Source of the DNA: Corallococcus silvisoli
Lineage (GTDB): Bacteria; Myxococcota; Myxococcia; Myxococcales; Myxococcaceae
Direction of reading: 5' to 3'
DNA length: 64,000 bases
Assembly: GCF_009909145.1 (NCBI RefSeq)
Contig: NZ_JAAAPJ010000027.1
Span: 1-64,000, forward strand
The notes beneath the pieces are model-generated. The model was given only the letters and a program-made list of their open reading frames with translations, ran no database searches and had not been told where the DNA came from. Position 1 is the stretch's first letter. Each line of letters opens with the position of its first letter. The translations under genes and the position numbers were made by a program. Shown piece after piece: positions 35,664-43,909 of this stretch.

Positions 35664-36718
35664 TGCCCACGATGGAGGCATGGCGCTTCACGCTGCTGGG
35701 CTATCAGGTGGGGCTCGCGCAGCCGCTGTTCCTGGGCCTGCTCCTGGTGGGCCTGCTCTTGGGCCTGCTCGCGCTCATGAAGGCGCTGGGCCGGCGCACC
35801 CGGCTGTCCGCGCTCATCGCGGAGCGGCACGTGGCGGCGCTCGCGCCCGGCGTGTCCGTGTGGCGGCCCGCGGCGCAGGGCGGCCTGTACGGGCTGGGGC
35901 TGATGCTCTTCGGGCTGGCGCTCGCGCAGCCCCAGTGCGGCACGAAGAGCGAGCTGACGAAGCGCCGGGGCATCGACGTGGTGGTGGCGTTGGACGCGTC
36001 CAAGTCCATGCTCGCGCGCGACGTGCAGCCCAGCCGCCTGGACCGTGCGCGCCTGGAGCTCAACACGCTGTTGGACGAGCTGAAGGGCGACCGCGCCGGG
36101 CTGGTGGTGTTCGCCGGGGACGCGTTCGTGCAGTCGCCGCTCACGTCGGACTACTCGGCGGTGAAGCTGTTCCTGCGCGCGGTGGATCCGGACGTGATGC
36201 CCCAGGGGGGCACCAACGTGGGCGCGGCGCTGAAGCTGGCCAAGCAGGTGCTGGACAACGCGGACCGCGGCTCCAAGGAGCGCGTGGTGGTGCTGCTTTC
36301 GGACGGCGAGGACCTCACGGGCGAGGTGCGCGAAGCCACGGACGCGCTCAAGGACGCGCACATCCAGGTGCTCGCGGTGGGCGTGGGCTCCGACGCCGGT
36401 GAGCCCATTCCCGTCTACGACCGGCGCGGCGAGTTCGTGGACTACAAGAAGGACTCCACCGGAGAGACGGTCATCACCCGCCTGGACCGCGCGGGGCTGA
36501 CGGCGATCGCGGACGCGACGGGCGGGGCTTTCTTCTACCAGCCCAACGGCGTGGCGATGAGCCAGGTGGTGGAGCGCATCGACCAGTTGCAGAAGAGCGA
36601 GCTGGAGAGCCGCGTGACGGTTCGCTACGACGAGCGCTTCCAGATGTTCGCCATCCCCGGGCTGGCGCTGCTGGTGCTGGGCATGGCGCTCATCCCGTCG
36701 CGCCGGAGGGGCGCATGA
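35660..36718 (+). CDS. batB: BatB-like VWA membrane protein
   Basis: 352 residues, second VWA paralogue. MIDAS motif DASKSM near 112, then VFAGDAFVQSPLT and LLSDGEDLTG; hydrophobic helices at both ends. VWA-C-terminal stretch AIADATGGAFFYQP follows BatB relatives. It overlaps BatC by 4 nt. BatA and BatB probably interact through their membrane helices. Confidence 0.92.
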   Translation: MMPTMEAWRFTLLGYQVGLAQPLFLGLLLVGLLLGLLALMKALGRRTRLSALIAERHVAALAPGVSVWRPAAQGGLYGLGLMLFGLALAQPQCGTKSELTKRRGIDVVVALDASKSMLARDVQPSRLDRARLELNTLLDELKGDRAGLVVFAGDAFVQSPLTSDYSAVKLFLRAVDPDVMPQGGTNVGAALKLAKQVLDNADRGSKERVVVLLSDGEDLTGEVREATDALKDAHIQVLAVGVGSDAGEPIPVYDRRGEFVDYKKDSTGETVITRLDRAGLTAIADATGGAFFYQPNGVAMSQVVERIDQLQKSELESRVTVRYDERFQMFAIPGLALLVLGMALIPSRRRGA

Positions 36719-37743
36719 GCGCGCGTTCGATGCGGCGGCGCGCGGCGCGCGCGGTGGCGGTGGGGCTGGCGGGGCTGCTGGCGCTGCCGGGCCCCGCGTG
36801 GGCCGTGGGCCCCTTGGAGAAGGACCACCCGCTGGTGCAGCGCGGGCGCGAGTCCTACGCGGCGGGCCGCTACGAGGACGCGCTGCGCGACTTCGAGGCC
36901 GCGAAGAAGGAGCGGCCCAACGATCCGGCGGTGGAGTTCAACCGCGCGGACGCGCTCGCGAAGCTGGGCCGCACGGCCGAGGCGCGCGAGGCCTTCAAGC
37001 AGGTGGCGGAGTCCTCGCGCCAGCCCGACCTGGCGCAGAAGAGCTGGTACAACCTGGGCAACCTCGCGGCCACCTCTGGCGACCGCACGGAAGCGCTCAA
37101 GTCCTACCGCAAGGCGCTCACGCTGGACCCCACGGATCCGCAGGCCCGCCACAACTACGAGGTGGTGCTGCGTGACCTGCCGCCGCCCCAGAACGGGCCG
37201 GATGGCGGCACGGATGGAGGCCAGGACGGCGGCAGCGACGGTGGGCGTCCGGACGGCGGCGAGGACGGCGGAAAGAAGGACGACGGCGGCACGCCGCAGG
37301 ACGCGGGCCAGGACGGTGGCGCGCCAGATGGCGGCGCCGACGGTGGCCAGGATGGCGGTGCACCGGATGGTGGCGCGGATGGCGGCGCGGACGGCGGTGG
37401 GGGTGATGCCGGGCCTGGCGATGGTGGGGCGGATGGCGGCTCCGATGCCGGGCAGCAGGATCCGAACCAGAAGGGCGACGGCGGGGCGGATGGCGGCACG
37501 GCCGACGGCGGCCAGGACGAGGGCGACGGCGACTCGCGCGATGGCGGCGCGGACGGCGGCAGCGAGGGCGAGGAAGAGAAGGAGTCGAACCCGCGCGACG
37601 GCGGCGTGTCACCGGGAGACGTCGACCGGCAGGAGGCCGAGCGCCTGCTGGATGCGATGAAGCAGAACGAGAAGAATCTCCAGCTCTGGCGTTTCCAGCA
37701 GCAGAAGAAGAAGCAGAGGAAGCCCAATGAGAAGGACTGGTAG
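36715..37743 (+). CDS. batC: BatC-like TPR protein with (DGG)n domain
   Basis: 342 residues with a signal (AVGLAGLLALPGPAWA). TPR repeats (ESYAAGRYEDALRDFEAAKK, FNRADALAKLGRTAEAREAF, SYRKALTLDPTDPQARHNYE) run to about residue 155. A long low-complexity stretch of DGG repeats (about residues 162-290) follows, then a helical tail (EAERLLDAMKQNEKN) typical of BatC. The DGG tract is absent from BatC of Bacteroides. It is followed by BatD with a 17-nt overlap. Confidence 0.9.
   Translation: MSARSMRRRAARAVAVGLAGLLALPGPAWAVGPLEKDHPLVQRGRESYAAGRYEDALRDFEAAKKERPNDPAVEFNRADALAKLGRTAEAREAFKQVAESSRQPDLAQKSWYNLGNLAATSGDRTEALKSYRKALTLDPTDPQARHNYEVVLRDLPPPQNGPDGGTDGGQDGGSDGGRPDGGEDGGKKDDGGTPQDAGQDGGAPDGGADGGQDGGAPDGGADGGADGGGGDAGPGDGGADGGSDAGQQDPNQKGDGGADGGTADGGQDEGDGDSRDGGADGGSEGEEEKESNPRDGGVSPGDVDRQEAERLLDAMKQNEKNLQLWRFQQQKKKQRKPNEKDW
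37198..37587. repeat. (DGG)n coding repeat in batC
   Basis: An irregular tandem array of GGCGGnGAnGGn-like units encodes runs of Asp-Gly-Gly with Ala, Gln, Pro or Ser spacers. It is prone to length change by slippage. Asp-rich Gly repeats often bind calcium or act as spacers, but this has not been shown here. Confidence 0.85.
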
Positions 37744-39607
37744 CGGACGCACGGCGCTGCTCGCCGTGCTCGCCCTCCTGGCCACGGCGCCGGCGTGGGC
37801 GGCGGACATCGAGTTCTACCAGACGGTGGATCGCACCGAGGTGGGCACCGACGACACCTTCAAGCTCACCGTGGTGGTGGTGGACGCGCCGCCCAACGCC
37901 CAGGTGCGCATGCCCGAGTCCAACGACTTCGAGGTGCTGTCCTCGTCGCGAGGCAGCCAGCGCTCCATCTCGTTGTCCGGCGGCGGCCCGGCCGTCATCC
38001 AGGACATCACCCGCCACGAACTGCTCATGCGCCCGTTGCGCGCGGGCAAGCTCACGATTCCGCCCGCGACGCTCAGCGCGGGCGGACGCACGCTGCGCAC
38101 GGACGCCGTGCAGCTCACCGTGCGCGAAGGCCGCGCGGGCAACGCGCCCCAGGCGCAGCAGGGGGGCCGGCCCGGGTTGCCGGATCCATTCCGCAACCTG
38201 CGCAACATGCCGGACCCCTTCAGGGATGACGACTCCGACGTGAGCGACGACGCGCCGGTGATTCCGCGCGGGGACTCGGACCTGTTCCTGCGCGCGAGCC
38301 TGGACCGCGACGACCTCTATGTCGGTGAGCAGGCCACGCTGTCGCTGTACATCTATTCGCGCGTGGACCTGTCCAGCGTGGACGCCGTCACCATGCCCAA
38401 GCTGGAGGGCTTCTGGACGGAAGAGGTGGAGAGCCCCACGCAGCTGACGGGCGAGCAGAAGGTGGTGGACGGCATCCCGTACCGCGCCTACCTGCTGCGC
38501 CGCCGCGCGCTGTTCCCGGTGAAGTCCGGCACGCTGGCCATCACCCCGGCGGAGGCGGACATCACCACGGGGTTCCTCTTCGCGGGCCACCGCGTGCACC
38601 GCGTCTCCAACGGCCTGAAGGTGAAGGTGCGGCCCCTGCCGTCCGGCGCGCCCGCGAACATGTCCAACGCGAACGTGGGCGCGTGGCGCATGTCGCTGGA
38701 CGTGTCGCAGACCCGCGTGGAGCTGGGACAGCCCATCACGGTGAAGGTCATCCTGGAGGGCGTGGGCAACGTGAAGAACGTCACCCCGCCGAAGCTCACC
38801 GGCCCCGCCGCGCTGAAAATCTATGAGCCCACCACGACGGACCGGCTCACGCCCAACCGCAACCGCATCCAGGGCCGCCGCGTGGTGGAGTACCTGGTGA
38901 TGCCGCAGCGCACGGGCACCTTCACGCTGCCAGAGCTGCGCTTCCCGTACTTCGACCCCAACCGCCGCCAGTACGACGTGGCGCGCACCGACCCCATCAC
39001 GCTCACCGTGGAGGCGGGCGCGGGCGGGGTGTCGTCCCTGCCTTCGACGATGACCCCCTCGCAGATGGTGGACGCGGCCAACGAGCAGAAGAACGTGCTG
39101 ACCGCGGGAGGTCTGCGCCCGGTGCGCTACCAGGCCCACTTCGTGGGGCCGTCGCAGCCGGTGTGGATGCGGCCCTTCTTCCTCGCGGGCGTGCTGGCCC
39201 CGTTGGGGCTGCTCGTGGGCGTGGCGTTCGTCGGCGGCATGCGTGGCCGGCTGGCCACCCGCTCCGAGGCGGGCCGGGGCCGTCAGCAGGCGAAGGCCGC
39301 GCGCAAGCGGCTGGCGGAGGCGGAGAAGCTCAAGGCGGGCTCGGACGCGGGGGCCTTCTACGTGGAGGTGGAGAAGGCGATGGTGGGCTTCCTGGAGGCG
39401 CAGCTGGGCTTCCCCGTGGGCGGCCTGACGCGCGAGGCGCTTGGGGAGAAGCTGGCGGCGGCGGGCGTGGACGCGGAGCGGCGCGCGCGCGTGCTCTTCG
39501 TGCTGGAGGCGTGCGACCTGGGTCGCTACGGCGGTGGGGTGGAGCCGGGGGAGCGCCGCAAGGTGCTGGCGACCGCGGCGGCGGTGATGGAAGGCTGGTC
39601 CGCATGA
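37727..39607 (+). CDS. batD: BatD-like protein
   Basis: 626 residues with a signal (LLAVLALLATAPAWA), a large beta-sandwich body and one C-terminal membrane helix near 480-500 (FFLAGVLAPLGLLVGVAFV). BatD features seen are FYQTVDRTEVGTDDTFKLTV, LRRRALFPVKSGTLAITPA and VVEYLVMPQRTGTFTLPE. The last 110 residues form a charged cytoplasmic helical tail (LAEAEKLKAGSDAGAFYVEV). ATG 37727 lies inside the batC end with AGAGGA nearby. Confidence 0.92.
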   Translation: MRRTGSGRTALLAVLALLATAPAWAADIEFYQTVDRTEVGTDDTFKLTVVVVDAPPNAQVRMPESNDFEVLSSSRGSQRSISLSGGGPAVIQDITRHELLMRPLRAGKLTIPPATLSAGGRTLRTDAVQLTVREGRAGNAPQAQQGGRPGLPDPFRNLRNMPDPFRDDDSDVSDDAPVIPRGDSDLFLRASLDRDDLYVGEQATLSLYIYSRVDLSSVDAVTMPKLEGFWTEEVESPTQLTGEQKVVDGIPYRAYLLRRRALFPVKSGTLAITPAEADITTGFLFAGHRVHRVSNGLKVKVRPLPSGAPANMSNANVGAWRMSLDVSQTRVELGQPITVKVILEGVGNVKNVTPPKLTGPAALKIYEPTTTDRLTPNRNRIQGRRVVEYLVMPQRTGTFTLPELRFPYFDPNRRQYDVARTDPITLTVEAGAGGVSSLPSTMTPSQMVDAANEQKNVLTAGGLRPVRYQAHFVGPSQPVWMRPFFLAGVLAPLGLLVGVAFVGGMRGRLATRSEAGRGRQQAKAARKRLAEAEKLKAGSDAGAFYVEVEKAMVGFLEAQLGFPVGGLTREALGEKLAAAGVDAERRARVLFVLEACDLGRYGGGVEPGERRKVLATAAAVMEGWSA

Positions 39608-40329
39608 GCGACGCGGCGACGCAGGGCTACTACACCGCCGAGGAAGCGGAGGCCGTCTTCCAGCAGGCCAACGACGCGTACGGGCGCGAGGACTACGCCA
39701 CCGCGCAGGGCCACTACGAGAAGCTCCTCGCCCACGGCTTCGGCGGGCCGGACGTGCTCTACAACCTGGGCACCACGCACCTGGCCCGGGGCGACCTGGG
39801 CCGCGCGGTGCTGGCCCTGGAGCAGGCCCGGAAGCAGGGCGGCCGTTCCTCGGACCTGGAGGCCAACCTGGCCCTGGCGCGGGCGCGGCAGGTGGACAAG
39901 GTGGTGGGCTCCACCGCGGACGAGGCCTTCCTTCCCCGGCTGGCGGCCGCGACGGACGGCGCGGCGGTGGCCTGGGTGTTCTTCGTCGCGTGGCTCGTGG
40001 GCTTCGCGCTGCTGCTCCTGCGGCGCGTCTTCCCCGCCATGCGCCGCACCGGGGTGGTGGTGCTGATGGCGCTGTGCCTCACGGCGGCGGTGCCCGCGGC
40101 GCTCCTGCTGGGGGCGCACATCTGGGTTCACGAGAACGTGCACGAGGCGGTGGTGCTGTCCCCCACGCTGGTGGCGCGGGAGCTGCCTCGCTCGGAAGGG
40201 CGCTCGCTCTTCGAGGTACACGCCGGCCTGAAGGTGCAGCTGCTGGAGGAGACGGGGAAGTACGTGCGCATCCGTCTGCCCAATGGCCTGGAGGGCTGGG
40301 CCGAGCGCGACGGCGTCGCCGAAATCTAG
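39604..40329 (+). CDS. batE: BatE-like TPR/SH3 protein
   Basis: 241 residues starting in the ATGA overlap with batD. TPR-type helices (ANDAYGREDYATAQGHYEKL, LYNLGTTHLARGDLGRAVLA), two membrane helices near 123-170 and a C-terminal SH3-like domain (FEVHAGLKVQLLEETGKYVR, LEGWAERDGVAEI) reproduce the BatE layout. It closes the moxR-bat operon. Confidence 0.9.
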   Translation: MSDAATQGYYTAEEAEAVFQQANDAYGREDYATAQGHYEKLLAHGFGGPDVLYNLGTTHLARGDLGRAVLALEQARKQGGRSSDLEANLALARARQVDKVVGSTADEAFLPRLAAATDGAAVAWVFFVAWLVGFALLLLRRVFPAMRRTGVVVLMALCLTAAVPAALLLGAHIWVHENVHEAVVLSPTLVARELPRSEGRSLFEVHAGLKVQLLEETGKYVRIRLPNGLEGWAERDGVAEI

Positions 40330-40458
40330 GCGGGGCCGGAGCGACCCCAGCCGCCAGGGAAACCGGCCGTGGCTCGCTTTCGTACAGAGGGGGACCGGGC
40401 GTTGTCGCTTCGCTGGACGTCGCCGGGCCAATGGCCTACGAGAGGCCCCCGAGGAATC

Positions 40459-40860
40459 ATGGCTGGCAACGCCCAGGCGCCGTTCCACATCCTGCTCGTC
40501 GAGGACGAGCCCGTCATCCGCGAGCTGGTGCGCTCCATGCTGAGCGACGGCGCGGTGGACGTGGTGTGCGCGGCCAATGGCCTGGAGGGCCTGAAGCTGG
40601 CCCGCGGCGGCGCCTTCCAGCTCATCCTGATGGACGTGGTGCTGCCGCAGCTGGACGGCATCTCCGTGTGTCGCATCTTGAAGAGCGACCCCGTCACCGC
40701 GGGGGTGCCGCTCTACATGCTCACCGCGAAGGCGAAGAAGGCCGACGTGGAGAGCGCGACGCAGGCGGGCGCGGATGGCTACATCCACAAGCCGTTCCGA
40801 GGCGCTGAGCTGATGGACCTGGTGGAGCGGCTGCGCGCGGCCCGGACGGCCGCGGACTGA
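40459..40860 (+). CDS. Stand-alone response regulator receiver
   Basis: 133 residues. ATG 40459 is preceded by GAGGA 3 nt upstream. Receiver motifs: acidic pair LLVEDEP, phospho-acceptor Asp in LILMDVVLPQLDG, Thr in MLTAKAKK, Lys in YIHKPFRG. No output domain. It lies between the Bat operon and an opposing PilZ gene; no kinase is next to it. Confidence 0.92.
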   Translation: MAGNAQAPFHILLVEDEPVIRELVRSMLSDGAVDVVCAANGLEGLKLARGGAFQLILMDVVLPQLDGISVCRILKSDPVTAGVPLYMLTAKAKKADVESATQAGADGYIHKPFRGAELMDLVERLRAARTAAD

Positions 40861-40863
40861 CGC

Positions 40864-41190
40864 CTACGGCAGGTGCGGATGGAGGAAGCGGGCCAGGGCG
40901 ATGAGGTCGTCCCAGTCCAGCTCGCCGAACTCCAGCGCGACGCCGTCCACTTCCCGGCGGCGGATGGCGCACATGGTGACGAGCTCCCGGTCCCCTGGCA
41001 GCGGCAGGGCGATGGTGAGCGCGCGCTGCGTGTCGGCCGGGTGGGCCTGGAGGAACAGGCCGTTCATGGAGATGTCGCGGGCCTGCGCGTGCACGGTGCG
41101 GCCCGACAGAAGCACCTTGACCTGGAGCCGGGCTTCCACGCGCGGGTGGTAGCGCTCGGTCGTACGGGGTCCGTTGGAGGGGGTCATCAT
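40864..41190 (-). CDS. PilZ domain protein
   Basis: 108 residues from the first of two ATG codons (41190, 41187). The c-di-GMP binding motifs are present: RYHPRVEARL (RxxxR) near 13 and DISMNGL (DxSxxG) near 39. PilZ proteins change partner activity, often motility or polysaccharide export, when bound to c-di-GMP. The 3-nt gap to the opposing receiver gene leaves no room for a terminator. A longer open frame upstream has no supported start. Confidence 0.88.
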   Translation of the reverse strand: MMTPSNGPRTTERYHPRVEARLQVKVLLSGRTVHAQARDISMNGLFLQAHPADTQRALTIALPLPGDRELVTMCAIRRREVDGVALEFGELDWDDLIALARFLHPHLP

Positions 41191-41417
41191 CGGATTGCTC
41201 GCCTTTGGGTGCGACAGGACGCGACAACTGTGAAGCAGGTTGGCGCGGAGGCAAGTTTTCGGGCCGCCGTCCGCCGTCCCGCGCCGTGGACCTGGAGCCG
41301 TCCTGACGGAGACGTCTGGGATGGGCGCACGGAGGCACGTCCCAGTTCTTTCAAGCGGTTGGGTCCTGGCACGGACGGTGGAAGGCAACCCCGGTGAATC
41401 CCTGCCGGAGGCACCTC

Positions 41418-41927
41418 GTGGAGCAAGACCGCCGCATCCCCTCGTTGAGCATCGCCCCGTCCGTCGCGCGTCAGACGCCCCAGACGGACTTCGGCCCCAC
41501 GTTCGCGCGAGCGGCGCGCGAGGTGGTGCGCACGGGCGCGGGCCTCGTGGGCGGCATGCTGCCTTCGGGGCCCATCTCCAGCGCGGTGGTGTCCACCCTG
41601 CGCGGCACGGTGTCCGCGGCGGTGCCCGCTGAAGCAGCGACGTCGGTGTCCGCGGCGGGAGGGCTCTCCTCGGTGGGCAGCGCCGCGACGGTGTCTTCGC
41701 GCGCGAGCAGCGCGGGAGCGACGGGGACCTCGGCGACGGGACAGGGCGATGCGTGGGACCTGCTGGAGGCGCAGAAGGTGATGGCCGCGGATGGCCAGAA
41801 GTTCAACATGGCCTACCTCGCGCTCCAGAACGAGATGCAGAAGGAGAGCCGCGAGCACAACGCCATCTCCAACATCATGAAGGTCCGCCACGACTCGGCG
41901 AAGGCCGCCATCAACAACATCCGCTGA
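41418..41927 (+). CDS. Candidate T3SS needle-like subunit (SctF-like) with long N-extension
   Basis: 169 residues. GTG 41418 is chosen for the GGAGG (41407-41411) 6 nt upstream. The last 57 residues, from AWDLLEAQKV on, resemble T3SS needle proteins: ALQNEMQKESREHNAISNIM and KVRHDSAKAAINNIR line up with PrgI-type tails (..RNAQSNTVKV..DAAI..NFR), including the Arg ending. The first 110 residues are Ala/Ser/Thr/Gly-rich, unlike 80-residue needle subunits. It precedes SctI as needle genes often do. Assignment rests on pattern reading only. Confidence 0.6.
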   Translation: MEQDRRIPSLSIAPSVARQTPQTDFGPTFARAAREVVRTGAGLVGGMLPSGPISSAVVSTLRGTVSAAVPAEAATSVSAAGGLSSVGSAATVSSRASSAGATGTSATGQGDAWDLLEAQKVMAADGQKFNMAYLALQNEMQKESREHNAISNIMKVRHDSAKAAINNIR

Positions 41928-41939
41928 GGCGCGTTCGCG

Positions 41940-42428
41940 ATGGCCATCGACAAGTTGGGAGCCGTGGGAGGAGCGGGCCCTTCGCCCGCGCTGGAGTCCG
42001 GGAGGGAGTCGTTCAGCAAGGTTCTGGACGGGGTGCGCACTCCTGCGTCGCGCCCCGTACCGGTGACGACGGAGGGGCCGCCAAAGCCGGTGCGCACCCC
42101 CACCGAGGCCGCCGCGGGCTCCTCGCGCGCGGAGGGCGTGGAGCGGGCGAAGGCGGGCTGCGCGGAGGTCGCGCCGGGCGCCCGGGTGGATTCGGTCCAG
42201 GCGGCGAGGAGCCAGCAGGCCGTGGAGGTCTTGGACCGGGTGGGGCAGGCGCAGCAGCGGCTGGACCACATCCTGAAGCTCGCGGAGTCCGGCCGCACGT
42301 TCAGCCCCACGGAGTTGCTTGCGCTCCAGGCGCACGTCTACCGCGCCAGCCAGGAGCTCGATCTCGCCGGCAAGGTCGTCGAGAAGGCCACCGGCGGCGT
42401 CAAGCAGGTCCTCCAGACCCAGGTGTGA
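41940..42428 (+). CDS. sctI: T3SS inner rod-like protein (SctI)
   Basis: 162 residues. The C-terminal 60 residues (FSPTELLALQAHVYRASQEL and VVEKATGGVKQVLQTQ) match the inner rod family YscI/PrgJ: Gln in the first helix and the ending with Lys...Leu.TQ. The N-terminal 95 residues are low-complexity. 12 nt after the SctF-like gene and 15 nt before SctJ, fitting the usual F-I-J order. Confidence 0.75.
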   Translation: MAIDKLGAVGGAGPSPALESGRESFSKVLDGVRTPASRPVPVTTEGPPKPVRTPTEAAAGSSRAEGVERAKAGCAEVAPGARVDSVQAARSQQAVEVLDRVGQAQQRLDHILKLAESGRTFSPTELLALQAHVYRASQELDLAGKVVEKATGGVKQVLQTQV

Positions 42429-42443
42429 GGAGTCCTTCCTTCC

Positions 42444-43259
42444 ATGCGATCCGCTCCCCTTCGTTGTCTCTTCTTCCTCTTGCTCCTGGGCACACCGGCG
42501 TGCCGGGAGCGCATCCAGCACGGCCTCGACGAGCGTCAGGCCAACGAACTGCAGACGGTGCTCGTCGAGCGGGGGCTCGATGCGCGCAAGGTGCCCGAGC
42601 CGGGCAAGAAACCCACCTGGGCCATCGAGGTGGCGGACGCGCAGTCCTCCGACGCGGTGCGCATCCTGGCGGAGCTGGGGCTGCCCCGGGCCGCCGTGGA
42701 GACGGGCTGCGATGTGTTTGGTGGCAGTGGCCTCGTGCGCTCCCCGCTGGAGGAGCAGGTCTGCCGCGTCCGGGGAATGGAGCGGGAGCTGGAGAAGACG
42801 CTCCAGACGGTGGACGGCGTGCTGCTGGCGCGCGTGCACCTGGTGGTGCCACCCCCACCGAGGCCAGGGCAGGCTCCCATGCCGTCGAAGGCCTCGGCCA
42901 TGCTGCGCGCGGTCCCTGGCGGCGCGGAGCGCGTGCGCAAATCGGCGGACACGCTGCGCGAGCTCATCGCGGGGGGCGTGGAGGGGCTGTCACCCGAGGC
43001 GGTGTCGCTGCGGGTGGACGAGGTGACCACGCGAGTGGCGGCGCCGTCGTCCCAAGGCGGGGCGGTGCCGTTTCGGATGCGGGTGTTGCTCGCGCTGTTG
43101 GGCGTGTTGGTCACGGGGCTGTCCGGCGCGCTCGTCTGGGTGATGCTGCGATGGCGGCAAGACCGGCTCCTGGCGGAGAAACCCCCGGCGGTGCCCCCTG
43201 CTCCGCCAACGCCCGCGCGACCGGTGGTGACGCCGAGCGCTCCGCGCAAGCTGGCCTGA
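42444..43259 (+). CDS. sctJ: T3SS inner-membrane ring lipoprotein (SctJ)
   Basis: 271 residues. A hydrophobic signal ends in GTPAC, a poor lipobox. The ring-building motif region is present: LDERQANELQTVLVERGLDA and SDAVRILAELGLPR, then EELEKTLQTVDGVLLARVHL-like YscJ/FliF segments (ERELEKTLQTVDGVLLARVH). A C-terminal membrane helix (LLALLGVLVTGLSGALVWVM) and Pro-rich tail follow. SctJ forms the inner-membrane ring around the export gate. Confidence 0.9.
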   Translation: MRSAPLRCLFFLLLLGTPACRERIQHGLDERQANELQTVLVERGLDARKVPEPGKKPTWAIEVADAQSSDAVRILAELGLPRAAVETGCDVFGGSGLVRSPLEEQVCRVRGMERELEKTLQTVDGVLLARVHLVVPPPPRPGQAPMPSKASAMLRAVPGGAERVRKSADTLRELIAGGVEGLSPEAVSLRVDEVTTRVAAPSSQGGAVPFRMRVLLALLGVLVTGLSGALVWVMLRWRQDRLLAEKPPAVPPAPPTPARPVVTPSAPRKLA

Positions 43260-43266
43260 GCGCGCG

Positions 43267-43755
43267 ATGGGTTCCATGGAAGCCACACGTGTGGGCCGGG
43301 CGATTCGCATGGCCCGGAAGCTCCTGCCCGCGCGCAAGGAGCCACCCCAGTCCGCGGCGATGGAGGTCACGTTGCCCGCGTTGTCCTTGCCCCTGGAGCG
43401 GATCGCGCTGGTTCTCTGCGTCCTCGCGAAGGGGCGCGGACCGGAATTGCTGGAGGGATTGGTGGAGGCCGAAGCGGGAAGGGCGCTGCGCCATCTGGAG
43501 CGGTTCGCCGCCATGCCCTCCGCGCAGCGACAGGCGAAGGTCGCGGTGGAGTTCGGCGAGCGCGCGGACGCCGCGAGTCGGCTGGCCCTCTTCCTGGACG
43601 CGGCGCCCGAGGTGCTCCGCCGGGAGGTCTTCCGCGGGCTTCCGCCGTATCACCGGAGCCGGTTCCCCCAGTTGGAAGGACCCGCATCGCCTTCCCACGC
43701 CTCGCCGGTCCTGACCGCTCTGGCGGAGCGGCGCATCCGCGAGGCCACGCGCTGA
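43267..43755 (+). CDS. Unassigned T3SS-operon protein, weakly FliG-like
   Basis: 162 residues, 7 nt after sctJ. It contains IALVLCVLAKGRGPELLEGL and LRREVFRGLPPYHRSRFP, faintly like the FliG N-domain and helical middle (alternating hydrophobic helices after FliF/SctJ). SctK, which follows SctJ in other clusters, is an alternative. No charged helical pattern of SctL or ATPase motif is seen. Two start codons, 43267 and 43276, are possible. Confidence 0.6.
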   Translation: MGSMEATRVGRAIRMARKLLPARKEPPQSAAMEVTLPALSLPLERIALVLCVLAKGRGPELLEGLVEAEAGRALRHLERFAAMPSAQRQAKVAVEFGERADAASRLALFLDAAPEVLRREVFRGLPPYHRSRFPQLEGPASPSHASPVLTALAERRIREATR

Positions 43756-43909
43756 GCGGAGCTGCTCGGGCGGCCCCATCCCGACGCGGAAACACCGCAT
43801 CCCAACGGTGGACCTCCCCCAGCCGCCAACCGCCTGAATCCACGACGCCGGCCTCATGGCCAGGACCGTGCACAGGGCCGTGTGTCCCTTCGACTTCCTG
43901 GAGTCCCGG

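Noticed and set aside
37198..37587. Short regular repeats that might be taken for a CRISPR array.
   Set aside because: The units are in-frame codons for Asp-Gly-Gly without spacers or constant repeats; it is a coding repeat in batC.
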